64,000 bases of DNA from Ceratopteris richardii (GCA_020310875.1 CM035423.1:114356917-114420916); one strand, 5' to 3'; counted from the first letter of the stretch, positions 1 to 11,307 are shown. The notes: a model not told the origin generated them from the sequence alone. Numbers and translations: made by a program.

Positions 1-605
1 AGCAATATGCTTGTCAATAGGACCAATGAGCAGCATGTCATCGACATAGACAACAATGATCAGAAGCACATCATTAGCACGCTTAACATATAAGGTGCTT
101 TGAGTTGGACTGTTCTCAAAACCATGTGCAATCAAATAGGCATGTATCTTCTCATACCAAGCACATGATGCTTGCTTTAAACCATATAATGCCTTCTTCA
201 TGCAAGTCACCATTCAGAAATGCTGTTTTAATGTTCAACTGATGTGCATTCCAACCATGATGAGCTGCAAGTGCAGAGATGGTCCGAACAGTAGTCATAC
301 GGCATGTAGGTGCAAAGGTCTCATCAAAACCAATGTCTCTTTCCTCTGCATAACCCTTTGCATCGAGCCTAGCCTTATACTTGTCAACTGTACCATCCGA
401 TTTACGCTTCAACTTGTATACCCACTTAGTGCCAATGGCCTTCTTGCCTGGAGGCAAGTCACATAAAGACCAAGTACCATTCTTCATTATAGCATCATAT
501 TCAGATTGCATAGCAGCCATCCAAACATAATATTATGCTTCATCAAACGAAACAGGCTCATTCTCATCACAGAGACTAGATGCAGCCATAGCATAGCAAT
601 CTGAT
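1..605 (-). pseudogene. C4 reverse transcriptase, partial
   Basis: Copia RT. The region opens with DENEPVSFDEA, then a stop, then the RVT_2 region with GTKWVYKLKRKSDGT, YKARLDAKGYAE and FDETFAPTCRM, and FLNGDL. A short internal deletion and frameshift near 190-205 remove the loop before the ALYGLKQA segment. The catalytic YVDD (YVDDMLLIG) is intact near 25-50. The rest of RT and RNase H lie outside the window. Confidence 0.85.
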
Positions 606-1430
606 GCATTGAGTAGCCCGAACTGAACCATCTTTTGGAAATGAGGAAGGCTGCATTTTGCCCAAAATACAGCCTTCACAAAAATGTTTTCCAAGTGCCT
701 CAAGTTTGGGCAAAGAGGACACCATTTCAGATTTTTGCAGGCATAACAGACTAGCAAAATTGAGATGACCAAAGCGTGCATGCCAAAGCTTTGTATCTGA
801 GATAGCCTGAGAATCATGTACTCTATATGCCGAATCATTCACAGATCTTTCATAGTCTATGAGCTTATATAGCCCATGACATAAAATGCCAGAAGCAATA
901 ATCACATCGCCATTTGACAGATCATAAACTATACACATGTCATCAACAAATTTCACAACCCAGCCAATCTTGGCTAATGCAAAAACTGATAACAGGTTCT
1001 TGATCCCTGGCACAAATAAAGCATCTGAGAAAGTGAAAGAACTACCATCAGCAGTAGTCAAAATGATCTTACCAACTCCCACAATAGGATAAGAGGAGTT
1101 GTTGGAACATGTAATAGTATTCCCTATAGGGACAAGCTCGAGTAAAGAGAAGAAACTGCGCTACGAGGTAATATGTTTGGTCGCCCCTCTGTCAAAGTAC
1201 CAAAGATCTGAGTCTACTGCAGACATGCACTGTTCATGAGACGATGGGTCAAAACTGCAAATAGTATTAAACGCCCATTCTTCTTCTTGCACAAGATTAG
1301 CAGACTTCATTTTTGGTGTAGAGGCTTCTGCAACAACCATTCCAACCTCTTTCTTCTTTGCCTCTTTTGCAATCAGTTTTGGACAGTTCTTTATGATATG
1401 ATCATTCATTTTACAGTACTTACAAAACAA
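576..1430 (-). pseudogene. C4 zinc knuckle, protease remnant and integrase N-terminal domain
   Basis: Continues the gag frame. A canonical CX2CX4HX4C knuckle (CKYCKMNDHIIKNC) opens the segment. The protease active site has decayed to DRG (LWYFDRGATKHIT) in place of DSG. After one stop near 1161 the frame gives a GAG-pre-integrase region with an HHCC zinc-binding module (WHARFGHLN ... CEGCILGK). The integrase catalytic core should follow but is absent: near 600-620 the sequence passes straight to the region before RT, in another frame. This is a deletion of several hundred codons. Confidence 0.8.
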
Positions 1431-1433
1431 TTT

Positions 1434-2276
1434 CTACTTTTCTAAATTTTTCTCATCTTTGTCTTGGTTCTTTGAATGTGCAACATTTGCGGATTTCTGC
1501 TTACTAGTAGAAGAGCTCCATTTTCCTTTGCCCTTCTGACTAGCTGGGAAAGCTTGATTTGCAACACGCATAATGGACCTGTTCTGCCTGGACTGATCTT
1601 CCTGCAACAGAACAGAGACTAACTCCTCAAATGACAAGGCATTTGGATTGCCTTTCATCATCAACCAAAGAGTAGAAGCAAAACTCTGATATGAATCAGG
1701 AAGACCATTCAGAACGGTCTGCACAAGTGAGCTATCTGGTATAACCTCATCCGCAGAAATCATTTGTTCCTTCAAGTCTTTGATCTTTGTTAGGAAACTA
1801 TCCATAGAATCACCTTCATTCATGTGCTCACTCTCCAACTGCTTTCGGAGGTAAGCAACATGAGCCTCATTCCTAGCTTGGTACAAGGTGGTAAGTGTAT
1901 CCCAAGCATCCTTAGCTGTTCTACAAGAGCGAATATGAGGAATAATGGCACGTTTGACAGACAAAGCTATCAATGCATGTGCCTGGGCATCTCTGCCATC
2001 CCAATGAATCTACTCTATAATAGGTGTAGCAGAAACCACAGCACGAACAAGAATATGCAGAATATCACCATCTTCGACACCTTTTGCATCAGATTCAGTA
2101 CCCACAGTTGTAACAATTGCAGGTGTGATAGGACATTTTTTAACACCCTGCACAATGTTCCACAGTCCTTTTGCAACCAACACACGTCGCATCATATAAG
2201 CCCATAACGAGTAGTTGATACCATCCAATTTATCCTCAACAACCAACATACGGAATAAATCACTGCTTTCAGCCAT
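1434..2276 (-). pseudogene. gag: C4 gag, capsid region
   Basis: Structural Gag of a copia element, which would form the virus-like particle. The ATG at 2276 opens a frame starting MAESSDLF, followed by a DUF4219/UBN2-like capsid region with motifs such as AKDAWDTL and DSMDSFLTKIKDLKEQ. One in-frame stop lies near 2010 and another at about 1434, after which the same frame continues into the zinc knuckle. The frame is otherwise open, so decay is modest. Start chosen as the first ATG after the primer-binding site that leads into gag homology. Confidence 0.8.
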
Positions 2277-2616
2277 GGCCGATGACTAAAATACCTTGAT
2301 GCAGAAAATTGACTGTATCTTAAAAAGTTGAATAGAACTACCCAAATGAGTTCCACTAGACCTGTAGTCGAATTCGAGATGCTTATACTGGCGAAAAAAA
2401 AACTCGTATATACCTTTGGCACAAAAAGACGAAATAGCTTGTACAAGCACTACGATAGTGCATTCGAAGGCTGAAATGAGCTCATATCGCGATTTTGGCA
2501 CCACAGAGCGAAGTAGTTTTGATCTCTGAAACACACTGAGTATGCTCACCAAATTTTGTGCGAATCTGAGACAGCAAACGAAGGAGTGTCAACGGCACCC
2601 TAGATGAAGCGACGAC

Positions 2617-2630
2617 CTGCCCTGATACCA
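2617..2630 (-). other. Primer-binding site of C4, initiator-Met tRNA type
   Basis: Minus-strand TGGTATCAGGGCAG lies two bases inside the LTR. It matches the complement of the plant initiator-Met tRNA 3' end, the usual minus-strand primer for Ty1/copia, with one mismatch to the common TGGTATCAGAGC. Confidence 0.85.
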
Positions 2631-2632
2631 AT

Positions 2633-2820
2633 TGTTGGAGTTAGACGTCTGCGGAAGCACGCAAATAGCACAAGGAAGAAGAAGAAGCTTGGAGCACAAC
2701 CACACAATAATGAATGTATTACTAGAGAATGTACAAAGATAAGTAGCCCATTAGGGCAATGGGCATATATACAAGCCGGGGGAAAAAAACCTCCTAAAGA
2801 GGGAAAAAAGTGCCCCAACA
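2633..2820 (-). repeat. 5' LTR of copia C4 (188 bp)
   Basis: On the minus strand the segment starts TGTTGG and ends CCAACA, a perfect 6-bp terminal inverted repeat with TG/CA ends. It directly precedes a primer-binding site. A TATATATG box lies near 2765-2772 on the minus strand. The partner LTR is outside the window, so the outer boundary rests on the TG/CA rule and on the gag frame of C3 resuming immediately after. Confidence 0.75.
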
Positions 2821-2822
2821 GT

Positions 2823-3092
2823 CCTAGTGTGTTCAAACCTAAATATATCAACATAAGTGACTACAACCTAAAAATCAAAAGCATATGTGAGTAGCTTGCA
2901 TGTATTGGCATTAATGTTGATGATGATGATAAGGTGTAAGTTTGCCTTCGTGGCTTAGGAACTGCATATAAACATTTTAGAGCTTCTATTCAGACCAAGT
3001 AAAATATCTTGAATCTTTTTGGTATGGTGCCCATGTTCATAATTGAAGAAAAGAATCTTGGTGAGGACCTAAACTCCCAAGGAAAACCTAGT
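2823..3092 (+). pseudogene. gag: C3 gag fragment before the TIR insertion
   Basis: In frame 3 the translation gives copia Gag motifs LRGLGTAYKHFRASIQTK and IIEEKNLGEDLNSQGKPSH, with three stops. GINVDDDDKV just upstream is the typical lead-in. The match is cut at 3093 by a TIR-bounded insertion and resumes at 4017 with the basic region before the zinc knuckle. Its left edge is the insertion point of C4. Confidence 0.75.
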
Positions 3093-4016
3093 CATTAGGG
3101 GAAAAAATGAACCCTCGTTGGGCCTTTTGGCTTAAGGAGTGATTAGTGATCCACCAATAGGAAGAGAGCAGTGGACACAGTCTAGTCCCTTAATCAACTA
3201 GACTACGCATAGGTTTCCCTTGGTTTTCTTTGGTCAAAGATGCAAAAACTACCTTCATTTGGTGGTTTCATTTCCATAAGTGGTTTGAGATCACAGTCGA
3301 GTGAACTAGAGCCCTTAGATGGCCCCAAAGATCCAATGGTTTAGCTCAAAGTGCAAAATTCAAGGCATCCTTAAGCCTTGGCCCTTGGATTCTATGAAGA
3401 TCTAACGGATATGAATGCAACTCGTGGGAAGTGAGGCGCCCTCATTTCTAGCCCTTGGATCACCTTCAATCTCAATGGTCTTGATGGCCTTGGCTGAAAA
3501 AAAATGCCTTTTCATCTCCTCCCTTAGATTGGGGTGAAATCCAACGGTCGTTGTTGCTCCCCCATGATGGATTGGCGCCTTTTGCTCTCCTCCACTAGAT
3601 CTAGCCTCTTATCCAACGGTTCTAAGGCCTCCCCATGGCGGAAATGCGCATTTGAACATGGTCCATTAGATCTTGAGAAGATCCAACGCCTCTACAACCT
3701 CTGAGGAGACAAGATCAGCCCCGTTCGCGGTTTTCCCTCCGATTCAGCGTGATCCAATGGCTCATTTTCTTGCTGAGACTCTCCAACTTGCCATCGCACT
3801 TAAGGCTCTCTCTCTAGTCTCTCAGGAATTTGAATGTGGACCGTTGATCTACAAAATCCAAGGGTCTTGGTTGTTCAAATATCTACAAATAATATTTTAT
3901 TTCACAATACCACTAGTGGTTTCATGTGGCCTTTAATCTCTAGGATTAAGCATTTTAATCCCTAAAAATTAGGAATCCTTACAAGGCCCAAAGGGGGCTC
4001 AATTTTTCCCCTAATG
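3093..4016. mobile_element. 924-bp TIR DNA element inserted in copia gag
   Basis: The ends are inverted copies of each other: the left end starts CATTAGGGGAAAAA and the right end finishes TTTTTCCCCTAATG. Similarity continues for about 34 bp with about four mismatches, including TTGGGCCTT. The interior has no coding potential I recognise. It holds many near-copies of TCCAACGG/TCCAATGG and CTTAGATC/CTTGGAT in both orientations, like the subterminal repeats of hAT or CACTA non-autonomous elements. Direct repeats outside the TIRs are not convincing, so I do not assign a superfamily. Confidence 0.7.
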
Positions 4017-4530
4017 TTCTAAGTAGGTATTCTACTCTTGTAGAGGAAGAGATAGAGGTAGAGGCTTTGAAGTGGAAGAGGAAATAGTAACCAAGACCAA
4101 GGTCAACAACAAAATCATTCAGGAGGTAGAGGACAATTTTGAGGCAAGGGGAGGGAAAGAGGTTACAGAAATTTCCAAAGAAATGATTCAGGTAATGACA
4201 GTAAAGGATGTTGGAATTGTGGTAAACCTAGTACTTTTGAACGTGATTCCAAGTTGAAAAATAAAAAATAACGAAAGTCAACAAAACAATTATGCATCAA
4301 TAAGTGTAGATGATTTAGAGAAGCCATTCATTGTCCAACATCACATGATGAATACAATGTCTCTTGATGTTTCAAAATCAAATGGTAACATCTGGTACGT
4401 TGATTACGGTGCTTCAAATCACGTGATCATTCATTTAGAATGGTTTTATAGTTTGCAAAAATGGTTACATCTTGGATTTGTTGAAACAAGCGATGATACA
4501 TCACATCCATTGAGCATACAAGAAACATAG
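4017..4530 (+). pseudogene. C3 gag 3' end, degenerate zinc knuckle and protease
   Basis: Resumes C3 gag after the TIR element with a basic Arg/Gly-rich stretch, then a decayed knuckle (CWNCGKPSTFERDSK) in which the His and last Cys of CX2CX4HX4C are lost. A frameshift and stops follow. The protease remnant near 4390-4440 reads NIWYVDYGASNHV, so the catalytic DSG has become DYG. The Gag and protease functions are dead here. Confidence 0.75.
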
Positions 4531-4559
4531 CATTCTCCATAGAGGATTGGAAGGTAAAA

Positions 4560-5515
4560 CATCTTATTGATGTACTGGATGTTCCAAATCTAACAAAGAA
4601 TCTGGTTTCTATTGGACAAATGGTTGACCAAGGATTACAAGTTAGGTTTAATGTGGATGGTTTTTATATAGAAGAGTACAAACAAAATGGAAGGATGATC
4701 ACCAAAGGAAACAAAGTGGGTAGAATGTTCACCTTAAATATGAAAATTCTTGAAATGAATGTAGCCATGTTTGCAAAAGGCACAATTGTTATTTCTGGCA
4801 TAGAGATTTGATACAAGGGAATCAGATATGTGAATTTATAGAGGATGGAGTTGATGTAGTAGAAGGAGATTGTCAATGGACTACCATATTTCAAGGTTGC
4901 AGAGATGTAGAAGGTATGTGAAGCATGTCAATTTGGTAAAGAGTCAAGGGCATCATTTCAGCATGACAAGAATGTTGGTGAGAATGTGCTAGAAATAATA
5001 CATACAGATGTTTGGGATCCTACAAAGACCACATCTATGGGAGGATCCAAGTTTTATGTCACTTTCATTGATGATCATACACTGAAAGTATGGGTATACT
5101 TCATGAAAGAGAAGATTGATACATTTATTCACTTTCAAAATTCTAAAGCTTTGCTGGAAAAGCTGGCACAAAAGTATATTAAGACATTGAGATCTGATGG
5201 AGGAGGTGAATACATGTCAAATGAGTTCAATAGCTTTTAAAAAAGTCATGGAATTGGATGATACTTTCCATGAAGGTACACAACACAACGAAATGGTGTT
5301 ATTGAACGTAAAAATAGACACATATAAAAATGTGCCTCATTGTTATTGGGTAGAAGCTATGCATATTGCTACATACATCATGATTAGAACTCGGACTGCT
5401 GTTCTACATCAAGTTACACCTCAAGAGAATTTTACAAGTAAAAATCCAAATTTATCACATATGAAAGTATTTGGTTGTAGTGCATATGTAATGTTCCAGA
5501 TGACTTGAGAATGAA
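4560..5515 (+). pseudogene. C3 GAG-pre-integrase and integrase core remnant
   Basis: Copia integrase. LDVPNLTKNLVSIGQ opens the region, then VGRMFTLNMK. The core has the first catalytic Asp (IHTDVWDPT) and second Asp (TLRSDGGGEY). After a frameshift near 5240, GVIERKNR carries the third catalytic Glu in another frame. At least four frameshifts or stops make it non-functional. Confidence 0.8.
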
Positions 5516-5577
5516 GCTTGATACAAAAGTAGAAAATGTATCTTTATTGGTTACTCCCTTGAGCAAAAAGGATGTAA

Positions 5578-7604
5578 ATGCTACAACCCACTTACATGAT
5601 AGTGAAGGTAAGCAAAGATGTGGTGTTTGATGAAATGTCAAGCTTCTATGCATATGCCAAAGAAGGACTTAATCTTGAATCAAGTGATAAAGGAAATGTT
5701 GAAAACTCAAGTGTAGAATCTCCAATTATGAGTGGACTAGATGTGTCACCAAGCAATAGTCCCAACTCAAACCTATGGAGTGGAAAATTGCATGGCAATT
5801 TTAGTCCAAAAATTTCATCGACTACATCCAAGAAAGGTAAAGAAAAGGTTTTTATTGGTAATAAAACATGTACAAGCTTTGAAGACATTTATAGAGAATC
5901 AGGTTCAAAAAAGATCCTTGAATAAGGAACTTGGATTACCCTCTGTGCAGACCCTAGGAGTAAGAAAGGCATATGCAGATGACACAACAAGAAAAAATGA
6001 TCCATGAACAAGAAAATCTAGAAGGATGCATAATTTAATGCAATGATTAGCATATGATAGTTACATGGCTCGTCATTGTGCTTACATGACCAAGGTAATA
6101 CAAGATGCTGAACCTTCTTGTTTTGAAGATGCAATTGGAAATGCAGATTGGGAGAAAGTTATGGATGAGGAGATGGTTTCACTTTATGGAAATGAAACAT
6201 GGAAGCTAGTTCCATTGCTACAAGGAAAGAAACCCATACTCTGCAAGTGGCTCTACAAGGTGAAGCACAATGTTGATGGTAGCATAAGTAGTTATAAAAC
6301 ACGACTGGTATCAAAAGGATATGCACATCCATAGGCATTGATTATGAAGAAACATTTAGTCCTGTAGCTAAAATGGCTATTGCATAGAACTTATTGCATT
6401 GGCTACAACAAAAGGATGGATTTTGCATCAGATGGATGTGAAGAATTCTTTCTTAGATGGCGAGTTGCAGGAAGAAGTATACATGGATCAACCACAAGCA
6501 TATGAGGATTCAAAGCACCCGTAATATGTCTGCAAGTTGCAAAAGGCTTTGTATGATCTTAAACAAGCCCCTCATGTTTTCCATGCAAGGATTACATATT
6601 ATTTAACCACCATTGGATTTTCTATGTGTGATGTAGGTCACTCATTATACGCAAGGAAGGGTGATGGTGGCATCATGATTGTGGCTATTTATGTTGATGA
6701 CTTGATTATAGATGGTGATAATGAAGAAAGCATTTAAGAGGTAAAGCAACTCCTTATGCAATAATATGACATTAAAGATCTTGGTGTTTTGTGTTCTTTT
6801 TTGGGCATTGAGTTTATGCATACAAAAATAGGTATATGGATGTCACAAAGTCAATATGCCTTGAGTGTGTCGCAGAAGTATGGTATGGTTGATTGTAAGC
6901 CAATTTATATTCCATTAGATCATAGTTTGAAGTTGGATACTACATCAGGTAAGCATTTGAAAATGCTATGTACAAAAAATTTGTGGGAATTTTGTTATAT
7001 CTCACAATTACAAGAACTCATCTAAGCTACACTATAGGACTTCAAAGTCAATTTATGCAACTTCCCAAGAAAACACATTTAGATGCTTTGAGATGCACTC
7101 TACGTTATGTTAGTACTAATTTGAAGTATGTGCATTTTTGTTTTATGAAGCTAGTGTAGCATTGCAAGTTCATGGATACACTGATGTAGATTGGGCTGGT
7201 AGCATTCTAGATAGAATATCTACTAGTGGCTAGAGTGCAACTTTTACATGGAGTAATAAGAAACCCACTATTGGTTTGTCGAGTAGAAAGGTTGAGTATA
7301 GAGGTGCTACAATGGGGACATGTGAAGCATCATGGCTAGAGATCTTACTTGAAAATTTAGGTGTGGAAGTGCAAATGCCTATCATCATTTATTTTGATAA
7401 TCTTAACATCATCCAGTTAGCACAAAATCCTATTTTTCATGTTAGAACAAAGCATATCGAGGTACATTATTACTTCATCAGAGAAAAGGTATTACTAGGT
7501 AATATTGATCTTGTTTATGTGAGGGCAAATGACCACATTGTTGACATTTTCACTAAAGCACTTAGAGTAGAGAAGTTGAAGAAGTTTCAGAAGATGCTTT
7601 GAAT
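5578..7604 (+). pseudogene. C3 reverse transcriptase and RNase H, broken
   Basis: A spacer (5578-6060) leads into RVT_2-type RT with NETWKLVPLLQGKKP, LYKVKHNVDGS and FSPVAKM, an intact IYVDDLII near 6695, then SFLGIEF. The connection and RNase H region follow (KVEYRGATMG, then RTKHIEVHYYFIREKV near 7446-7490). Stops and frameshifts occur near 6060, 6335, 6385, 6525, 6735, 7022 and 7230. The RNase H tail (7276-7602) is open to its natural end, shortly before the polypurine tract. Confidence 0.85.
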
Positions 7605-7625
7605 GCACGACAGGATGTTGAGCTT

Positions 7626-7634
7626 GAGGGGGAG
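7626..7634 (+). other. Polypurine tract of C3
   Basis: GAGGGGGAG directly abuts the TG start of the 3' LTR. It is the plus-strand priming site expected between RNase H and the 3' LTR in a copia element. Confidence 0.85.
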
Positions 7635-8006
7635 TGTTGAGATATCCAACTCAACATGTGATGATTGAGGATGATACATATCACATTTTCGTTTCTCTAA
7701 CATGTATAGTGTTCACATTATTATATGTTAGGGATACTATAGTAAGCTTTACTAGATTTATCTATCAATAGTGATGACACATTTGTTTCTTTGCAGCTCA
7801 CTCATTTGTAGACTTTAGGATATTCCTTATGTACTATTCTTTATATATTGCACTAGTTCTATTGTTGTATTAGGTCATTCTTTTATATTCTCTTTATCTA
7901 ATAGAAGAATAAGATCATTCTTCCTTGCCTCAATCTTTGTGTACTCCTCTCTTTGTGTGTAAGAGTGTGTCAGAACTCTCTCTCCCTTATCTCCTTTCTC
8001 TTGACA
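7635..8006 (+). repeat. 3' LTR of C3 (right end uncertain)
   Basis: Starts TGTTGAGATATCC right after the polypurine tract. The first 22 bp form an imperfect palindrome with TGTTGAG/CTCAACA arms. The 5' LTR is outside the window, so the end is guessed from a TTGACA ending at 8006; any CA within about 50 bp is possible. The last 100 bp are CT-rich. Confidence 0.6.
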
Positions 8007-8039
8007 ATGTAGAGATGGACATATGACTCTCTTGGACTT

Positions 8040-9120
8040 CAAAGAAGATTACAACTTCTCCTGTCTCATTATAACATGAAAATCTATCCAAAAAGCTTCC
8101 TAGTACAACTAGCTCATGGTAGAAACTTGGTTGGATGTATTACATGACTGACTCATCCATTTGAGTCATCATGTTCTAGATATTATGTGGTACTTTAACA
8201 ATACTTTATCATTTATTTGAGCCTTCTTGAAGCTTTTCAAGACCTTCCAAATGTATTTACATCCTTTGGAAATTGTACATTAATCTATATATAAAAACAA
8301 AGGTCTCAATAGTTTTTGACAGTACTTAACTGTGCATGCATAAAACTTATAGTTCTAGTGTAAGTCATTCTGTCCACCCATAATGCAAATAGAATATATC
8401 TCAGTCATTTTTATATCACCATTGCAAGTCTTTGAGATCACCTTCACAATTGAACGATGATCTCGTTCAATCTTAACATTAGCTTCAAGGTTGTAGGTAG
8501 AAATCAGAGTAAATTGAATTCTATGTCTATCAAAGAATTATCTTGCCTCCCTAGCATCCAATTTGCCCCAATTTTCTCCAATTTGCAACTACTTTCTCTA
8601 AATAGACAAATCTTGAAATAAGTTCTTCTAAAAGAAATCTACATACATTATAACTAGTATTAAAACAAAGGGCTTGACCTTTCACGTGATTTATCATCTT
8701 CTCTAGAAAAAAAAATATATTGCATCTTATCAACTCTTTTGGGCATGATTACATGATCGACCAACCATTTGTAAGGAATATAAGTAGGGTAAGATGGATG
8801 TAAAGCGTCGCTTGATTGAGGAATGTACTTGAAAAGTGGCACAAGTGCTTACAAAGTCATGAATATTCACGTGCATCCTAGGCCACCCATAAGCTTCCCT
8901 AATCTTTTCATATGTTGCCAAAAATCCCTTGTGAATTTCCCACAAGGTCTCATGAAAATATCTAATGATTTTTACTTGAAGGATTTTGTTTCCTAATACT
9001 CGTGGATTCTTTACCATTGATTTTGTGTGTCACCAAATAAATATGTCTTTCAAGAAGAAGTTTTAAGCCATTTTCTTGATGTTCTTGAATTTGTTTGTGG
9101 ACCAACTTATTTAATTGCAT
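8040..9120 (-). pseudogene. Integrase fragment of a different Ty3/gypsy lineage
   Basis: Minus-strand pieces in several frames match gypsy integrase. An H2C2-like module reads KIREAYGWPRMH and DFVSTCATFQ (about 8840-8910). The core lead-in is ALHPSYPTYIPYKWLVD and ISTYNLEANVKIERDH carries the third catalytic Glu (about 8405-8510). These motifs differ from the G1/G2 integrase (KWGIDFVGP, APYHPQANGQAES). It is joined at about 9120 to a G1-type RT without RNase H between. Stops and frameshifts are frequent. About 8007-8040 shows nothing I recognise. Confidence 0.65.
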
Positions 9121-9122
9121 CA

Positions 9123-10289
9123 TCATCTTGAGCATAAGAACTCTTTGAAGACATGAAACATGAGCCTTTGGAATGTTGCAGGTGCATTGGTGAGACCAAA
9201 TGGCATCACACGAAATGCAAAGATTCCCCATTCTGTGGCAAAATCTATTTTGTGTTGATCTTCTAGGGCAATGGCTACTTGGTTGTAATTTGAAAATCCA
9301 TCAAGAAAGCTATAAACTTGCTTGCCTGCAACATGCTCCAATAAATGTTCAGTGATTGGAAGCGGATAACTATCTCTGATCGTAGGAGCATTAACTTTTT
9401 TAAGGTTAATACACACTCGCAACTTTCCATTCTTCTTGGGCACCACTACAATGGGGGACACCCATTTAGTATGCTCAATCTCATGGATAAATCCAGCTTC
9501 AATCAGCTTGTTGATTTCTTCTTTTATTTTAGCTGCATAAGTGTCATTATATGTGTAGGGCTTCTGTTTGGTGGGTTTGGCATCGACGGTCATGGGGATC
9601 ATATGAGAGAAAATTTTTGGATCTACTCCCTTCAAATCTCTATAGTCCCATGGAAACACATCCCTATATTCCCTTAATAGAGCTACAAGCTCTGCTTCTT
9701 CTTTTGCGCTTAGGTCATCTCCTATATATGTACATCTCTCTTCATTTCCTTCAATGGTTACTACAATTTTTTTGGTCTTTTCTTTGTTATCATATTCTTC
9801 TCCTATGGTGGCCTCTCAATTAGACATTCGTAACAAAATTTTTTGGTCTTCAACTTCATATTTCTTGAAATTTTCTGGTACCTCGAACAATGATTCCTCC
9901 TCTTCTTGTTTCACTGCTTTTTTTTTCTTTTTCTTTTGACCTCCTTCGCTACCATCCTTTGAATTTACAGTTTTAATACTTGTGAGAGGTTCTTCTTCTT
10001 TTTGGGTAAATACTCCTATATCTTCTAGATAGTGCTTCTCTAAATTAAAGCAACTATCCATCACAATGGACTCTAGATCATCGTCATTTTCTTCTTCCTC
10101 TATGACATCACTAGGGTCACATTTTTCTAGCAAGGGCTGACACATGAACACAAAAATACGATAACCCTCCTCATCACAATGAGGTGTCCATTGTTCTTCA
10201 TTGACAACAATATCCATGGTGGCCAAGATTTTTGTCCAACCATGAGGCTCAAATTCCTCATCTAGAAATATCATCCGTGTATAGGCTGG
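9123..10289 (-). pseudogene. G1a: protease-RT linker and N-terminal RT
   Basis: Part of the older gypsy copy G1a. From 10289 down: the linker motif DEEFEPHGW, an acidic stretch and a Lys run (about 9915-9940), then gypsy RT with WVSPIVVVPKKNGKLRVC, YSFLDGFSNYN and MPFGLTNAPATFQRLM. It breaks at HVFKEF, before the catalytic YVDD, and passes into an unrelated integrase. At 10290 it is interrupted by G2. The frame continues on the far side at 25778, which proves the insertion. Confidence 0.85.
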
Positions 10290-10294
10290 GTCTT
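10290..10294. repeat. Target-site duplication GTCTT, left of G2
   Basis: Matches 25774-25778. Five bases is the usual gypsy integrase stagger. Confidence 0.85.
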
Positions 10295-11307
10295 TGTGTA
10301 CCTAAGAACCAACTTAGGGACTTGTGGAGAAAGAGACTATACCTCAATCCCCCTCAAGTGCATATAGTGGGGATTCACGCTTTAATTATCAATCCGATGA
10401 GTATACAAACCTAATTGAGTGTATGAAACCATGCATTCAAATAACGAGTGTATGAAAACATGCATTCAAATAACGAGTGCATATAGTGGGGATTCACGCT
10501 TTAATTATCAATCTGATGAGTATACAAACCTAACTGAGTGTATGAAAACATGCATTCAAACGACAATCAATGCAAATGAGTTACTCAAAGAGTGCAAACA
10601 AGGCAAGGTTTAATCCAAACAAGCTTCAACTGTCAGTCATGGTGTCACGATACTTGGAACAACAACCAACAGTAAATTGAGTTTTTCTCTCAGCTCCGAA
10701 CTCCAAATATAGCAAATAGCATATGCGTTTCGAAGTTCTCGAGAAGACGCATCCAATGGCAGTATTTTCACTCAATTCTGACGCTTCTACGTCAAGTTAT
10801 GAGCAAAATATTGAGTCGTGGGAAAGACCTTCCTACACTTCAGCACTTCCTACACTTCGCACACACCCTAACAACAGTAAACAAACACTTTCATGGATAG
10901 ACAACACTTCCCTACACTCTTTCCAAGCAATACACAAGCATACAAGCTCACCAAGAAGAAGATAGAGGGAGGAGAAAACACAAATTCGAATTTCTGTGCT
11001 CTTGATTCTCACAATGGCCAAAAGTCTTTACAAAGAGTCACAAATTGACTTGTATACTTGTGCCCTAAAAATGGTCCTTTCACACAAGAGACCGGCACTT
11101 TATTCGCTAAAAAGACTAATTTCCTACTAATTTACATGGGTAAGCTTCTAATCTTCTGTGGGGATGCATCTAGAGGACTCCTCTAGTGCATTTACAACGG
11201 AAAATATATTACAAGAATGGTTATAATACAAAAAATAAGGTGTCCAAATTGAAAAAATTTTGGGGCCCTTCTTTTTCTCTGCCTTGTGCTTTCTTTGCTC
11301 TGCAACA
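10295..11307 (-). repeat. 3' LTR of G2 (1013 bp)
   Basis: On the minus strand it begins TGTTGCAGAG and ends GGTACACA. It matches 24880-25773 along its length with a few percent differences by eye. It is 119 bp longer because a segment starting near 10358 is tandemly repeated from about 10477; the 5' LTR has only one copy. Confidence 0.9.

Larger units (their letters stand above)
1..2820 (-). mobile_element. Ty1/copia retrotransposon C4, 5' two-thirds, decayed
   Basis: On the minus strand, in order from 2820 down: LTR, initiator-Met primer-binding site, gag, zinc knuckle, protease remnant, integrase N-terminal region, and RT up to the YVDD motif, where the window ends. Gag to the integrase N-terminal region lies in one frame interrupted by stops. 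The integrase catalytic core is missing, so the copy is non-autonomous. It sits in the gag of plus-strand copia C3, whose reading resumes at 2821. The GTCCT at 2821-2825 would be one copy of the target duplication; the other end lies outside the window. Confidence 0.88.
2821..8006 (+). mobile_element. Ty1/copia retrotransposon C3, 5' end outside window, decayed
   Basis: Plus-strand copia remnant in the order gag, zinc knuckle, protease, integrase, RT, RNase H, polypurine tract, 3' LTR. It is broken by two insertions, C4 on its left flank and the TIR element at 3093-4016, and by many frameshifts and stops. Because two younger elements sit inside it, it is among the oldest layers in the window. 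Its 5' LTR and gag start would lie left of the window, beyond C4. Confidence 0.85.

Noticed and set aside
2604..2894. 96-codon Lys/Pro-rich plus-strand ORF
   Set aside because: It is antisense to the C4 LTR and primer site and runs across the insertion boundary.
3673..3936. 87-codon ORF as a host or transposase gene
   Set aside because: No recognisable domain, low-complexity repeats, and it lies inside the TIR element.
3093..4016. PIF/Harbinger element with TTA target duplication
   Set aside because: The flanking bases are TTA on the left and TAA on the right, an inverted rather than direct repeat, so they extend the TIR.
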